Source: Prorocentrum cordatum
Lineage: Eukaryota; Sar; Dinophyceae; Prorocentrales; Prorocentraceae
Direction: 5' to 3'
Length of the DNA: 64,000 nucleotides
Assembly (NCBI GenBank): GCA_963575745.1
Contig: CAUYUJ010018494.1
Span: 137,845-201,844, forward strand
Position numbers and translations under genes: made by a program. Position 1 is the first letter of the stretch; each line of letters opens with the position of its first letter. Below the pieces are notes generated by a model, which was given only the letters and a program-made list of their open reading frames with translations, did not search any database and had not been told where the DNA came from. This document shows, piece after piece, positions 23,151-32,936 of this stretch.

Positions 23151-23154
23151 TCAG

Positions 23155-24180
23155 CCCTCCATGTCGGCACGCCTCTCACACGCTTCGTGGCTCCATAAGG
23201 ATCTCCACCGAAGGCCTCAGCAGCAGGGTCCGCATTGCGGCGGTGCCTCATTTCAGCGTACCTCTCACGCGGGTCTTGGCTCCTGAGGGAACTCCACCGG
23301 AGGCTCCAGTGGCAGGGTCCGCATGGCGGCGGCGTCTCATGTTGTCAAAACCCTCACGCGCGTCGTGGCCTCATATGGAACTCCAGCTAATATCCAGATG
23401 CCGGGGTCCGCATGGCGGCGGTGCCTCATCTGGGCATCCCCCCACGCGCGTCGTGGCCTCGTAGGGAGCTCCAGGGTCCGCATGGCGGCGGTGCTTCATT
23501 TCGGTACACCCCTCACGCGTGTCGTGGCCCCATAAGGAGCTCCAGCGAAGACCCAAATGTCAGGGTCCGCATAGCGGCGGTGCCTCATTTGGGCACACCT
23601 CTCACACGTCCCGTGGCTCCATACGGACCATGTGGAGCTCCAGCTGAGGCTCAAGCGCCAGGCTCCGCATGGCGGCGGTGTTTGATACCAGCACACCCAT
23701 GACACGTCTCGTGGCCCCATAAGGAGCCCCAGCTAAAGACCAAATGCCAGGGTCCGCATGGAGGCGGCGCTTCATTTCGGCACACACCCCTCACGCGTGT
23801 CCTGGCCCCATGGGGAATTCCAGCGAAGGCCCAACCGTCAGTGTCCGCATGGCGGCGGTGCTTCATTTGGGCACACCCCTCGCACGTCTCGCGGCTCCCT
23901 CTGGAGCGCCCGCTGCTCCAAATGCAAGGCGGCGGCGGTGTTTGGTTTCGGCACACCCCTCGCACGCCCCCGTGGCCCCACAGCGGGCTCCACCGAAGGC
24001 CCCAGGGGCGGCGTCCACATGCGGCCGCCCCACCCCTATTGGCAAACGCCCCTCATACGTGGCGCTGCCCCCGTCCCCCATGGCGGTGCCCACGGGCGGC
24101 CGCCCCACTCGTTTCGGCACACACCTCCCACGCGCCTCGTGGCTCCACATGGAGTTCCACCGGCTCACAACGATGGTATT
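23155..24180. repeat. diverged subfamily of the 90-bp satellite
   Basis: About eleven units retain the CTCACACG ... CGTGGCTCCATA ... GGAGCTCCA core of the neighbouring array, but the second half is replaced by CAGGGTCCGCATGGCGGCGG and GTGCCTCATTT. Same array type, distinct variant. Confidence 0.9.
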
Positions 24181-24455
24181 CGCAAGTGCATATGGTTGGG
24201 TTCTTCGCCGGGACATGTTTTGGCGCCGTGGGCCAACACAGTATTTTCCAAAAAGCAGAGCACACGCAAGTGCATTTTTTTCCCAGCCTTCTTGCGTTGG
24301 GTTCTCGTTTCGAATATAGCACTGCTCGCGCGTCTCCTTCCTTCCTGCCTTCCTTCCTTCCCGTCCCTCTTTTCCCCCCTGACTTTTACCTCGCTGGTCG
24401 CTGCATGTCAGCCTGCTTCCTACCTGGTTATCCCTGTGCCACTTGCGAGGGCTGC
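24181..24455. other. spacer
   Basis: Unique sequence with CTTCCTTC runs. No gene. Confidence 0.5.
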
Positions 24456-24460
24456 TAGGG

Positions 24461-25660
24461 GCTGCGATCTGTGAAACTGTCGCCACTTTCGAGGGATACT
24501 GAGGGGCACAACACAGTGGGTACTCACCGCAGATTCACATTAGACCTCGCCATCCCTGGGGGGCTGCGATCTGTGAAACTGTCGCCACTTTCGAGGCCTG
24601 CTGGGGGGGCCAGCACAGTGGGTATTCACCGCAGATTCAAATTAGACCTCGTCATCCCTGGGGGGCTGCGATCTGTGAAACTGTCGCCACTTTCAAACCT
24701 GCTGGGGGGCCCAGCACAGTGGGTACTCACCGCAGACTCAAATTAGACCTCGCCATCCCTGGGGGGCTGCGATCAGTGAAACTGTCGCCACTTTCGAGGC
24801 CTGCTGGGGGGCCCAGCACAGTGGGTACTCACTGCAGATTCAACTTCGACCTCGCCATCCCTGGGGGGCTGCGATCTGTGAATATGTCGCCACTTTCGAG
24901 GCCTGCTGGGGGGCCCAGCGGTACTCACCGCAGGCTCAGATTAGACCTCGCCATCCCTGGGGGCCTGCGATATGTGAAACTGTCGCCACTTTCGAGGCCT
25001 GCTGGGGGGCCCAGCACAGTGGGTACCCACCGCAGACTCAAATTAGACCTCGCCATCCCTGGGGGGCTGCGATCTGTGAAACTGTCGCCACTTTCAAACC
25101 TGCTGAGGGGCACAACACAGTGGGTACTCACCGCAGATCCACATTAGACCTCGCCATCCCTGGGGGGCTGCGATCCTGTCGGTTGCGGGTCGAAGCTGTC
25201 GCCACTTTCGAGGCCTGCTGGGGGGCCCAGCACAGTGGGTACTCACCGCAGATTCAACTTCGACCTCGCCATCCCTGGGGGGCTGCGATCTGTGAAACTG
25301 TCGCCACTTTCGAGGCCTGCTGGGGGGCCGAGCGGTACCCACCGCAGACTCAGATTATACCTCGCCATCCCTGGGGGGCTGCGATCTGTGAAACTGTCGC
25401 CACTTTCGAGGGCTGCTGAGGGGCACAGCACAATGGGTACCCACCGCAGACTCAAATTAGACCTCGCCATCCCTGGGGGGCTGCGATCTGTGAAACTGTC
25501 GCCACTTTCGAGGCCTGATGAGGGGCACAGCACAATGGGTACCCACCGCAGACTCAAATTAGACCTCACCATCCCTGGGGGGCTGCGATCTGTGAAACTG
25601 TCGCCACCTTCGAGGGCTGCTGAGGGGCACAGCACAGTGGGTACCCACCGCGTGTTGGCC
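24461..25660. repeat. 102-bp tandem repeat array
   Basis: About twelve copies of a 101-102-nt unit with landmarks GCTGCGATCTGTGAAACTGT, CGCCACTTTCGAGGCCTGCT, CACAGTGGGTACTCACCGCA and GACCTCGCCATCCCTGGGGG. Starts at 24461, 24563, 24665 and 24766 show the period. 102 is divisible by three, so long spurious frames run through it. Copies differ by a few bases, with one 25190-area unit carrying an insertion. Confidence 0.96.
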
Positions 25661-26340
25661 AGCTACTGTTGCCACTTCAACGGTCAACCGACAAAAACCT
25701 TCAACGGTCAACCGACAAAAAGAGTAACCTTTCTTTCTTCTCCCGCCGCTTTCGTCCTTGTTCTCCTCCTGCAGTCACCTTCCCTCTGCTGCTGCCGTGC
25801 TGATGGTTCGGCTTCCCGCACGTTTTTCTCCTGCTCTGCGTTCCCGACTCCCCATGTCCTCTTCGAGCCTGTAGCTGTCGCCCCTCGTTCTTGTATGGTT
25901 CTCCTGCGCATCATGCCATAGGCGCGTGTCCCAAGTAGCTTACACATCAAGTTGATTGTCCATGCAAGTTTCGGCCAACTCCTCGTTTCCATTGATACAA
26001 ATGGGTTGGGTACGTCACAGGGTAATTGGGAGCCCAAACCATACACAAGCAATTCTGATATTATCATACGTCGTGTCTCCACAACCCTGTGTGTTTATTT
26101 TAATCCGGCCTGTCGAAGCTCAAACCAGTTGTGTTGTCATGTGGCTCGGTATGCGCAGGATGCAAAACACTGCGTGTTTTATATGAATTCGTGGCTCAGC
26201 GGTTTCGACGTCTTGGGTTGTCATGTGGTGTGGGGTCCAATTGATTGTATTCTGTTGTGTTTTTAAGTGGACTTGGCTTCCAGGAGTTGGAGCATGCTGA
26301 TTGGGGGGGCCGGGTTACTACCAGGGAGGGCCACATAAGG
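25661..26340. other. intergenic, AT-richer
   Basis: No gene supported. Lower GC than the surroundings and without repeat structure I can see. Confidence 0.45.
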
Positions 26341-26900
26341 GAATCTTGTTGTGAGGCCACCACATGAATATTCCGGGTGTGTAAGGCCGCCACGCGAGGA
26401 ATTCTCTTGTAAGGCGGCCACAAACAATCTTTATTCAAGGCTGCCGCATGAGGAATTCTTTTTGCAAGGCCGCCACACAGGGCATCCGTTTACAAAACCA
26501 CCACGACAGGGCATGGTGTAGGGGCACAAAAAAACACAACTTTGCGACATCGCCACGAAGGAGTCTATTTTTCCAATTTCGCAACAACACGAATTCTATG
26601 TAAGGGCCGCAGACGGAATCACATTGCAACCCGCAGCAATAAGAACCGAATTGTACTTTGCAGGTAAAAAAGTATTATGCGGAATCCACTACACAGGAAA
26701 CAATTTGTGATCCGCTTCAAAGCGAATCAGTTTGTAACCTGCCACAGAAATGGACCAACATGCATCCACCACAAACGGATCAAATAGCTTTTCGCAGCAG
26801 AAAGACTAAGCTTCTTATCTGGCACAGGAGGAATGAATGCGAAATCCGCCACGATGGAATCAATGTGTCTTAACAGTAGGGATCAGTGTGTGATCCACGA
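26340..26900. repeat. degenerate ~35-bp tandem repeat (AAGGCCGCCACAC...)
   Basis: Words GGCCGCCACACGAGGAATTC recur every 30-40 nt and decay to the right (GTGATCCGC, CTGCCACAG). Confidence 0.7.
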
Positions 26901-27240
26901 GGAAGGTAACAAAAGCAAAACATGAAGAAGGGAGGAGGATATGGGAGACGTTGTGAGGGGCTCCAGGGCTCTGGAAAGCATAGTAAGATGGTCATGCGAG
27001 AGAAGGGGAGGATGGAAGTGGGAGAGAAGGAATCGGTAGAGGAGGAAGAGGGAAAAAATGATGAAGGGGCCGCAGCAAAACATCTGATTATGACGCCGCC
27101 AAGCGAGGAAATATATGGTCCAGGGCTTGGGCCCCCCCCCCAATGCTAATGCCATCGGCCCCCCCCCCCCCCGCGCGATGCCCCCCCCACCCCTCCTGTG
27201 GGCGTGGCGTGGTGGCCCTCCCCCTGTGGGGGTGGTGGCC
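26901..27240. other. purine-rich spacer and C-runs
   Basis: A/G-rich to 27070, then C homopolymers. No gene. Confidence 0.5.
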
Positions 27241-27245
27241 CCCCT

Positions 27246-27248
27246 GTG

Positions 27249-27290
<42 letters not shown>

Positions 27291-27300
27291 TTCGGCGGCG
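27246..27300. repeat. (GAC)n microsatellite
   Basis: ACGACGACG run extended by GGCGGC and CATCGG repeats to about 27350. Confidence 0.93.
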
Positions 27301-27359
27301 GCGGCGACGACGACAGCGTCAGCATCGGCATCGGCATCGGCATATGCAGCGCCGTCCCA

Positions 27360-27775
27360 GGCATGATGTAAAACTGCTACACTTGACGGAGGTGAGGCTC
27401 CAATCTGTAATTGTGCATAACAGCCGTAATCCGTTTGGGCTGGCCTTTTCCGATGAAGTCAAATGCGCGCTCAATCTGGCGTGCGCCCGCAGGTTAAACA
27501 CCGGGGCGGAACGATTGCGCCCTCGGCACGACGAAAATGGTCTTCTTTTCAGTGTGCCTAACTAGGGGAAACTAACGCATTTTTTTTGGGGGGGGGGGCT
27601 CTGTTTCGTCCTTGGACATTCGGCCCTCCGTTGTCACGTATCGTTCGTGGCGTGCCAGTGCGCGCAACAGTTGTAGTTTTTCTGTGCGTCCCTGGTTTGC
27701 CCTGCGTTCTTGGGCAACGCGCTGTGGTTGAGGCCGCTTGCACTGGGGACCGTCTAGATCAGAAGGCGGCAAGAG
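27360..27775. other. spacer, no supported gene
   Basis: Mixed sequence with a T8G11 homopolymer block at 27580. Nothing recognised. Confidence 0.4.
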
Positions 27776-27789
27776 GGCATGCGGAGAGG

Positions 27790-28745
27790 GGGGGATGATG
27801 TTGACGACGACGATGAAGATGATGATGCTGGTGATTTTGGTAATGACGATGATGACGATGATGATGGTGATGGTGATGTTGATGGTCACGATGATGATGA
27901 TGATGATGATGATGATGAGGAGGAGGAGGAGGAACTGCATCTGCTGCTACTTCTCCTCATCCCCATGCTGCTGCTCCTCATCTTCCTGCTCCTTTGCTGC
28001 TCCTCACATTCCTCCCCCTCCTCTCTCTGCTCTGGTGCAGCTCCTCGTGCTCCTCCTCTTCCTGCTCCTTCCTAGTGCCCGAGAAGGGTGCGCAGTTTCA
28101 GGCCACTCGGCGCAGAAGAGCCGAGACTGCGAATCCCTACGGGAGGAGGAGGAGGAGGAGGAGGAGGAGGAGGAGGAGGAGGAGGAGGAGGATGACGGGG
28201 AGGAGGGGGAGGAGGAGGAGGAGGAGGAGGAGGAGGAGGAGGAGGAGGAGGAGAGGAGGAGGAGGAGGAGGAGGATGAGGATCCATCTTATATCACCTCC
28301 CTGCTGCTGTTAGTCCTCCTTGCGGCTGTTGCTCCTCCTCCTCCTCCTCCTCCTCCTCACTGCTTTTGTTTCTCCTCCTCCTCCTCCTCCTCATACTCAT
28401 CCTCCCTTCTACCCCGCCATCCTGATGATGATACCGATGACGAGGACGACAATGATGATGATGATGATGATGACGATGCTGCTGCTGATGATGCTGCTAC
28501 GGAAGGCAGTGACGACGACGATGATGAAGACGACAACGAGGATGATACTGATGGTTATGATGATGTTTCTGTTGAGGATGATGACGATGATGCTGGTGAT
28601 GATGATGATGCTGGCGAAGGTGATGATGACGACGATGATGAAGATGGTGATGATGCTGATCATGAAAATGATGATGACGATGGTGATGAGTTTTACGACG
28701 ACGGCCACGCTGATGATGATGATGACCTCCCTGCTGCTGCTGCTT
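27790..28745. repeat. (GAT)n, (GAG)n and (CTC)n microsatellite complex
   Basis: Successive trinucleotide blocks: GAT 27790-27935, CTG/CTC 27940-28075, GAG 28140-28275, CTC 28330-28400, GAT 28425-28735. It may be intronic to the primase-like exon that follows. Confidence 0.93.
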
Positions 28746-28881
28746 CTCCTCATCTTCCTACTGCTGCCCCTCATCATCCTGCTGCTCTGCTGCAGCTCCT
28801 CATCTTCCTCCTTCTCCTCTTGCTGCCCTGCTGCTGCTCCTCGCCCTCCTCCTTGTCCTGCTCCTCGACCTGGTCGCACCA

Positions 28882-29376
28882 GTGCCGTTTACAGGCCCAA
28901 GTGTTGCACCGAGAGACCTTTCCAGGATGACGAACTTCGCAGCAGCATTGACATTCCTGGAGTGCTTCCCTGAAGCATGGCACTTCACAGTCCTGGACAA
29001 GCAGAAGCATTACATCACGAACGCCCCCGCAATGGCCACTGACAAGTTGCGCGCTGCGTTGAAGACCTTCCTGGGCACGCACAGTGTGCATGTGTTCGTG
29101 AGGCCGTTGCTGGGCAACCTCGTCTTTCTTGATTTGGACGACTTCACGACCCATAACAAGGACTTCGTGGAGGTGCTGAGTCTGAAGCCACGGGCCCTCG
29201 TTCGCACAAGCCCCAACAACTACCAAGCATGGTTGATCCTTCCAGAGTCGCTGGCATCCAGCCAAGCACTGTGGGCTGCTCGAGCCATGGCCGCCCACTT
29301 CAAGGGGGGCGACCGCTCGCTGAAGACAACCCAGCAGGGGCGTGTGCCAGGCTCCATGAATGCGAAGGCGGGCTAG
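28882..29376 (+). CDS. RepB-like primase domain (partial, 5' end uncertain)
   Basis: The frame is open from 28687. Believable protein starts after the acceptor-like TTTACAG near 28894, right behind a microsatellite that looks intronic. The conserved core is GNLVFLDLDDFT, where the acidic D-x-D pair fits the metal-binding site of archaeo-eukaryotic-type primases. It is followed by RTSPNNYQAWL and GRVPGSMNAKAG, the TSPxxxQAW and RxPGxxN signatures of RepB-type primase domains. The frame stops with TAG at 29374, 17 nt before the left end of YR element A, so the gene is probably cut by that insertion or by a one-base frame break. Function would be nucleotidyl transfer for DNA priming; the context (replicon, transposon or host gene) is unknown. 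Assignment rests on motifs only. Confidence 0.5.
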   Translation: MPFTGPSVAPRDLSRMTNFAAALTFLECFPEAWHFTVLDKQKHYITNAPAMATDKLRAALKTFLGTHSVHVFVRPLLGNLVFLDLDDFTTHNKDFVEVLSLKPRALVRTSPNNYQAWLILPESLASSQALWAARAMAAHFKGGDRSLKTTQQGRVPGSMNAKAG

Positions 29377-29396
29377 GGGACAGCGACAGGGCTGGG

Positions 29397-29605
29397 TGCA
29401 CTTTAGGCCCGGGCAGGCATGGGTGAGTGCTTCATAATGTACGCGCGCGGACACCTTGGAAACGTCGCCCGCGCATGCAGCTCGGGGCGCAGGGGCGAAG
29501 AGAGGGGGGGGGCGCCCCCCCCCTTCGCTGCCCGCGCCGAGGGGCTGCGAGGAAGGGGGGGCGACGGGCCGCGGTGGCCGCGCTCACCTTGCGATTTGAT
29601 TTTTC
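29397..29605 (+). repeat. A1 terminal direct repeat of element A
   Basis: 209 bp starting TGCACTTTAGGCCCGGGCAG. It matches A2 (37391-37509 continued at 47448-47538) with only a one-C length difference in a C-run. Confidence 0.93.
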
Positions 29606-29658
29606 TCGGGTTTCTCTGCTGTCTTTTGCGCTTCGCATCCATTTGCTTGGCGGTGGCG

Positions 29659-31974
29659 ATGGCAGGCGAATGTGGATTGGCCGCCATAGGGAGTACGTTG
29701 CCGGTCGACGCGCGCGCTCGCTTCTGGTGTCTCGTCAGGGAGGTAGGCATCGAGGACGTCGACGACCTGGCATTTTTCTTTACCACGGTGGAGGCAGCCG
29801 CGGCCTCGGGACAGGAGGGGGCGTGGCGGCGAGCTCGGCAGCTCGCGGGGCATCCGCGAGTGGCAGCGTGGCACAGGGTGGCCCGCGAGGCGCAGTCAGC
29901 GCCGCCCGCGCGCAAGGCGGACGCTCCGCCACGCGCGCTGGCGATGGCCCTCCCTGGCTTGCGCCCGCCAAGAGGGGGGCGCGGCGTGCAGCGCGCGGCG
30001 GCGAGCGCCTCCGGCACAGAGGAGGCGGACGCCGCGCAGCGCGCCAGCGCGGCCGGGGCAGCGGTGCAGCTGTCCGCGTCCTGGGGCCCAGCGCACGGCT
30101 TGGCGCGGGGGCTCCCCGAGGGCCAGGCGCAGCGCTTGTGCGGACCCGGGTCCGCGGCGGCGAAGAGGCTGGCGCGCTTCGCGAGCGCGGGGGTCCGGGA
30201 CGCGCTGCGCGTCTGGGCGAGATGGGAGGCGTGGGCCCGAGCACGGCAGCTCGAGCCCCTCTCCGCGGAGGCTGCTGGCAGCACACTGATGGTGGACGAG
30301 TTCATATGTCATATGTGCGGTGAACAAGCCTCCGGGGTGCGCGTGTGGAATCGGTTGAAGTGGCTGCAGAAGTATCTCGGTGCGCCGTTCGCGCTCGAAG
30401 ACGCGATGAAGCCAGACGCGCGGCCCGCGAGCAAAGCGGGGGGAGAGTTGCGGCAAGCGACCGTGCTCGAGCCGTGCATGGTATCGTTCCTGCATCAGAT
30501 ACTTGCCGCACAGGCAGCGCAGCGCGGTTGGCTCGAGGTTCCCGCCGCTGCAGCGATCGCGCTGTGCCACGGGTGGCTGAGATTCCAGCATTTGTCACGG
30601 TCGTACCCGATTGAAAGGACGAGAGCGCTGGCCTGGTTCAGATGTTACCGCGGAAAGCGCGGCGGATGTTTCGATTGGTGCCTGGTGCGGACCGCGGAGC
30701 CGCGTTGCGCAGCGGATGTGCTCTGGGACGCGTGGCATAAGCGCGCAGGGGCTGCCGGCGAAGGCGCCCCCCTGCCAAGGGGCCTCGCGGCGCACGAGGA
30801 TACGGGGCAGCTCTGGCGTCTCGCGCACTTCTCAAAGTTTCTGCAGTCTGAGATCGGCCTTTGTCTGAATTCACCGCTCGAGAGGAAACTGATCACGTCG
30901 TACAGCCTGAGGCGTTTCATGCCGACGTTGGCGGAAAGCGTGCAGCTTCCGTGGACAGAGCGCGTTGTTGGCGGGGGCTGGACGCCCCGCGATGGTGGCG
31001 GAAGCACCGGCGCCCCGAACATGATGCCGTTGCGATACGCTGGAACCAGACGTGAGCAGCAGGGTTTCGTCCGTCTGTACATGCACGAAGTGTTTCACGA
31101 GGCCGTGGCCAGCTTGCCAGCCCCCCTGCGATTCGAAGGGGTCAAAGCTTGGTGGGATACGCCAGCCGCGCAGGAGGTCGCAGCGGGCGCGCGGCGCCGC
31201 GCGATGCAGCTGCTGGCGGCGCAGGGCGCGCCCGAGCCCGCGAAGTTTCTGCCGCCGGCGGTAAAGAAAGAGCTGGCGCGCCGGCGGTTTGGCGCGTTCA
31301 CCGCGTCCAATTACGGGGAGCAGAGCGCAGCGCTGAGGCGACAGTTCCGCAGCCGGGGCCGCCGCGCTGCCCAGCCGCCGCAGCGGCCGCGGCGGGCGCA
31401 GCGCCTGCGCGGGATCGCTGGTAAACGCGCGCTAGAGGAAGGCGAGATCGGCAGCGATGAGGAAAGAGACAGCCAGTCATCCGCAGCGTTGCCCGTCGAG
31501 CGGGCAAAGCCGGCAGCACAGCCGAGTGCCGGGGAGCTTGCGGGAGCAGCGGCGCCAGCGGTTGGAGCTGCCCCTGCGGCAGCAGCAGCGCAGGCGCAGG
31601 CAGCGCCAACGTCACCCCTTGGGGGCGATGTTGTTGCAGCAGCAGCGCAGGCGGGCGCATGCGGCGCCAGGGGCTTTGTAATTCGCGCGGAGCGTTTCTT
31701 TGCCGCGCAGGCGCAGGCAGCGTCACCGTCGCGGGCGTATGTGCAGGCAGCTGCAGCAGCAGCGCGAGCGCATGCAGCGCCAACGTCAGCCCTTGGGGGC
31801 GACGTTGTTGCAGCAGCATCAGCGCAGGCGGGCGCACGCAGCGCCAGGGGTCGTCGTGCGCGGAGCGCTTCTTTACCGCGCAGGCGCAGGCAGCGTCACC
31901 GTCGCGGGCGTATGTGCAGCCCGCTGCAGCAACAACAGCGGTGCAGGCGCACGCAGCGCCGGGGGGGAGCGTAA
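29659..31974 (+). CDS. tyrosine recombinase ORF of element A
   Basis: The frame is open from 29419 inside repeat A1, but the ATG at 29659 is preferred because coding character starts there. An N-terminal helical domain (GIEDVDDLAFFFTT) resembles the start of the element's own gag (AGLESMADFTHFFTS). The recombinase core spans roughly residues 180-480 from this start. It has a first Arg in GWLRFQHLSR (30580), a YSLRR block at 30901 where the usual HxxR histidine is Tyr, GGW as the Trp box, and a likely nucleophile Tyr in PLRYAGTRR (31036). The role would be integrating the circular element DNA. After about 31440 the frame becomes acidic, then Ala/Gln-rich over a 175-bp tandem repeat, and ends at TAA 31972. 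Being first in the element is atypical. Function is inferred from motifs; the His-to-Tyr change leaves activity in doubt. Confidence 0.75.
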   Translation: MAGECGLAAIGSTLPVDARARFWCLVREVGIEDVDDLAFFFTTVEAAAASGQEGAWRRARQLAGHPRVAAWHRVAREAQSAPPARKADAPPRALAMALPGLRPPRGGRGVQRAAASASGTEEADAAQRASAAGAAVQLSASWGPAHGLARGLPEGQAQRLCGPGSAAAKRLARFASAGVRDALRVWARWEAWARARQLEPLSAEAAGSTLMVDEFICHMCGEQASGVRVWNRLKWLQKYLGAPFALEDAMKPDARPASKAGGELRQATVLEPCMVSFLHQILAAQAAQRGWLEVPAAAAIALCHGWLRFQHLSRSYPIERTRALAWFRCYRGKRGGCFDWCLVRTAEPRCAADVLWDAWHKRAGAAGEGAPLPRGLAAHEDTGQLWRLAHFSKFLQSEIGLCLNSPLERKLITSYSLRRFMPTLAESVQLPWTERVVGGGWTPRDGGGSTGAPNMMPLRYAGTRREQQGFVRLYMHEVFHEAVASLPAPLRFEGVKAWWDTPAAQEVAAGARRRAMQLLAAQGAPEPAKFLPPAVKKELARRRFGAFTASNYGEQSAALRRQFRSRGRRAAQPPQRPRRAQRLRGIAGKRALEEGEIGSDEERDSQSSAALPVERAKPAAQPSAGELAGAAAPAVGAAPAAAAAQAQAAPTSPLGGDVVAAAAQAGACGARGFVIRAERFFAAQAQAASPSRAYVQAAAAAARAHAAPTSALGGDVVAAASAQAGARSARGRRARSASLPRRRRQRHRRGRMCSPLQQQQRCRRTQRRGGA
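31600..31960 (+). repeat. ~175-bp tandem repeat at the end of the recombinase ORF
   Basis: Two full units plus part of a third. CCAACGTCA(C/G)CCCTTGGGGG occurs at 31606 and 31780, and GCAGCGTCACCGTCGCGGGC at about 31718 and 31891. Each unit is rich in GCGCAG|GCGGGCGCA and GTGCAG|GC words resembling the borders of the mini introns of this element, so it could be spliced or be an array of intron-derived units. Confidence 0.8.
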
Positions 31975-31983
31975 TGTGCGCAT

Positions 31984-32607
31984 GTGCAGCGCCGCCGTTT
32001 CGTTCAGGCGCACTCCGCGCCATCATCGGCCGTGGGAGACACGGTAGCGGGCGCCCCGCAGGCCGGCGCAAATAGCGCCCGAAGCCGCGTCATGCGAGCA
32101 AAGCGTTCGGTCGCTGTGCAGGCGCACCCAGCGCCACCGTCGCAGCCAGCCAGACTGAACCCCGCATCAGCAGCGGTCTTCTCGCCAGCGCCGTTGCATG
32201 GCGAGCGCGCGCGTCGCTTGTGCGCTTTGCCCAAGGTTTGCGACGGGGCAACGATCGGCATTCCCGCCGAGCTAGGCTGGATTGTCACGAATGAGCGTCA
32301 TCACGTCGCCATTGAAGTCAGCGGCTCTCCGCATATCAGATCACGCAAGCGACGAAAGGCGGAGAAGACTTCTGTCTTAGTCAACGGGAAGCAGCTGACG
32401 AACGCGTGCGACGTCACGTTGGCTTCCCCCACGTGGGTCGGAAGATTGACCGACGGTGATCTGGCATGCCGCAGGTGCCAGAATCGCGCGGCGTTCCTGG
32501 CCCGAGCAGCCCATGAGCTGGAACATGCGGCGTGCCAGCCGTCGGTACTGGCGGCCCGGGATGCCGTGCTTGCGATAGCCGCGCGGGCGCAGGGCCGTAC
32601 GCACTAG
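31984..32607 (+). CDS. in-frame continuation after the recombinase stop (uncertain)
   Basis: Same frame as the recombinase, after TAA at 31972-31974. Residues from about 32150 on look like protein (LCALPKVCDGATIGIP, ELGWIVTNERHHVAIEVSG) and carry a CRRC pair at about 32470 that could bind zinc. If the preceding repeat is spliced out, this would be the C-terminus of the recombinase protein. Otherwise it is an orphan fragment. No family is recognised. Confidence 0.35.
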   Translation: MQRRRFVQAHSAPSSAVGDTVAGAPQAGANSARSRVMRAKRSVAVQAHPAPPSQPARLNPASAAVFSPAPLHGERARRLCALPKVCDGATIGIPAELGWIVTNERHHVAIEVSGSPHIRSRKRRKAEKTSVLVNGKQLTNACDVTLASPTWVGRLTDGDLACRRCQNRAAFLARAAHELEHAACQPSVLAARDAVLAIAARAQGRTH

Positions 32608-32936
32608 CATTGCAGCGCGGCCATGTCCGCGCGGTCGCTTTTCGCGCGTATATTGCACCAGCGCGACCCACGCGAGCGGAAATCGTAGAGTTGTCGTGCG
32701 TGCGCGGGTGCTGCATCAGCAGCCTGCGCTGGGGCCGCGCAAGCGCAGTATGAGCGCACAAGCGGTGCGGCGTGGCCATGTCCGCGCATTTTGCTGCATC
32801 AGCAGTTTGTGAGCGCATGTTGCAGCGCGCAATAACGCCAGCGCACGCCATGCGCAAGCCGTTGCTTTCAGCGCGCGAGCAGACGTGCCAGCGATCTTGA
32901 GGGCGCGAGGCGTTGCGACTTGTCCTCACGTGCGCG
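32608..32936. other. inter-ORF region of element A with dispersed short repeats
   Basis: Contains two copies of GGCCATGTCCGCGC (about 32618 and 32774) and TGCTGCATCAGCAG palindromes (about 32710 and 32792). It may hold further introns or regulatory sequence. No ORF is supported. Confidence 0.5.

Noticed and set aside
20360-24180. CRISPR-like array or repeat-protein gene
   Set aside because: The monomers are contiguous with no unique spacers, open in all six frames because of the 90-nt period, and stops appear irregularly.
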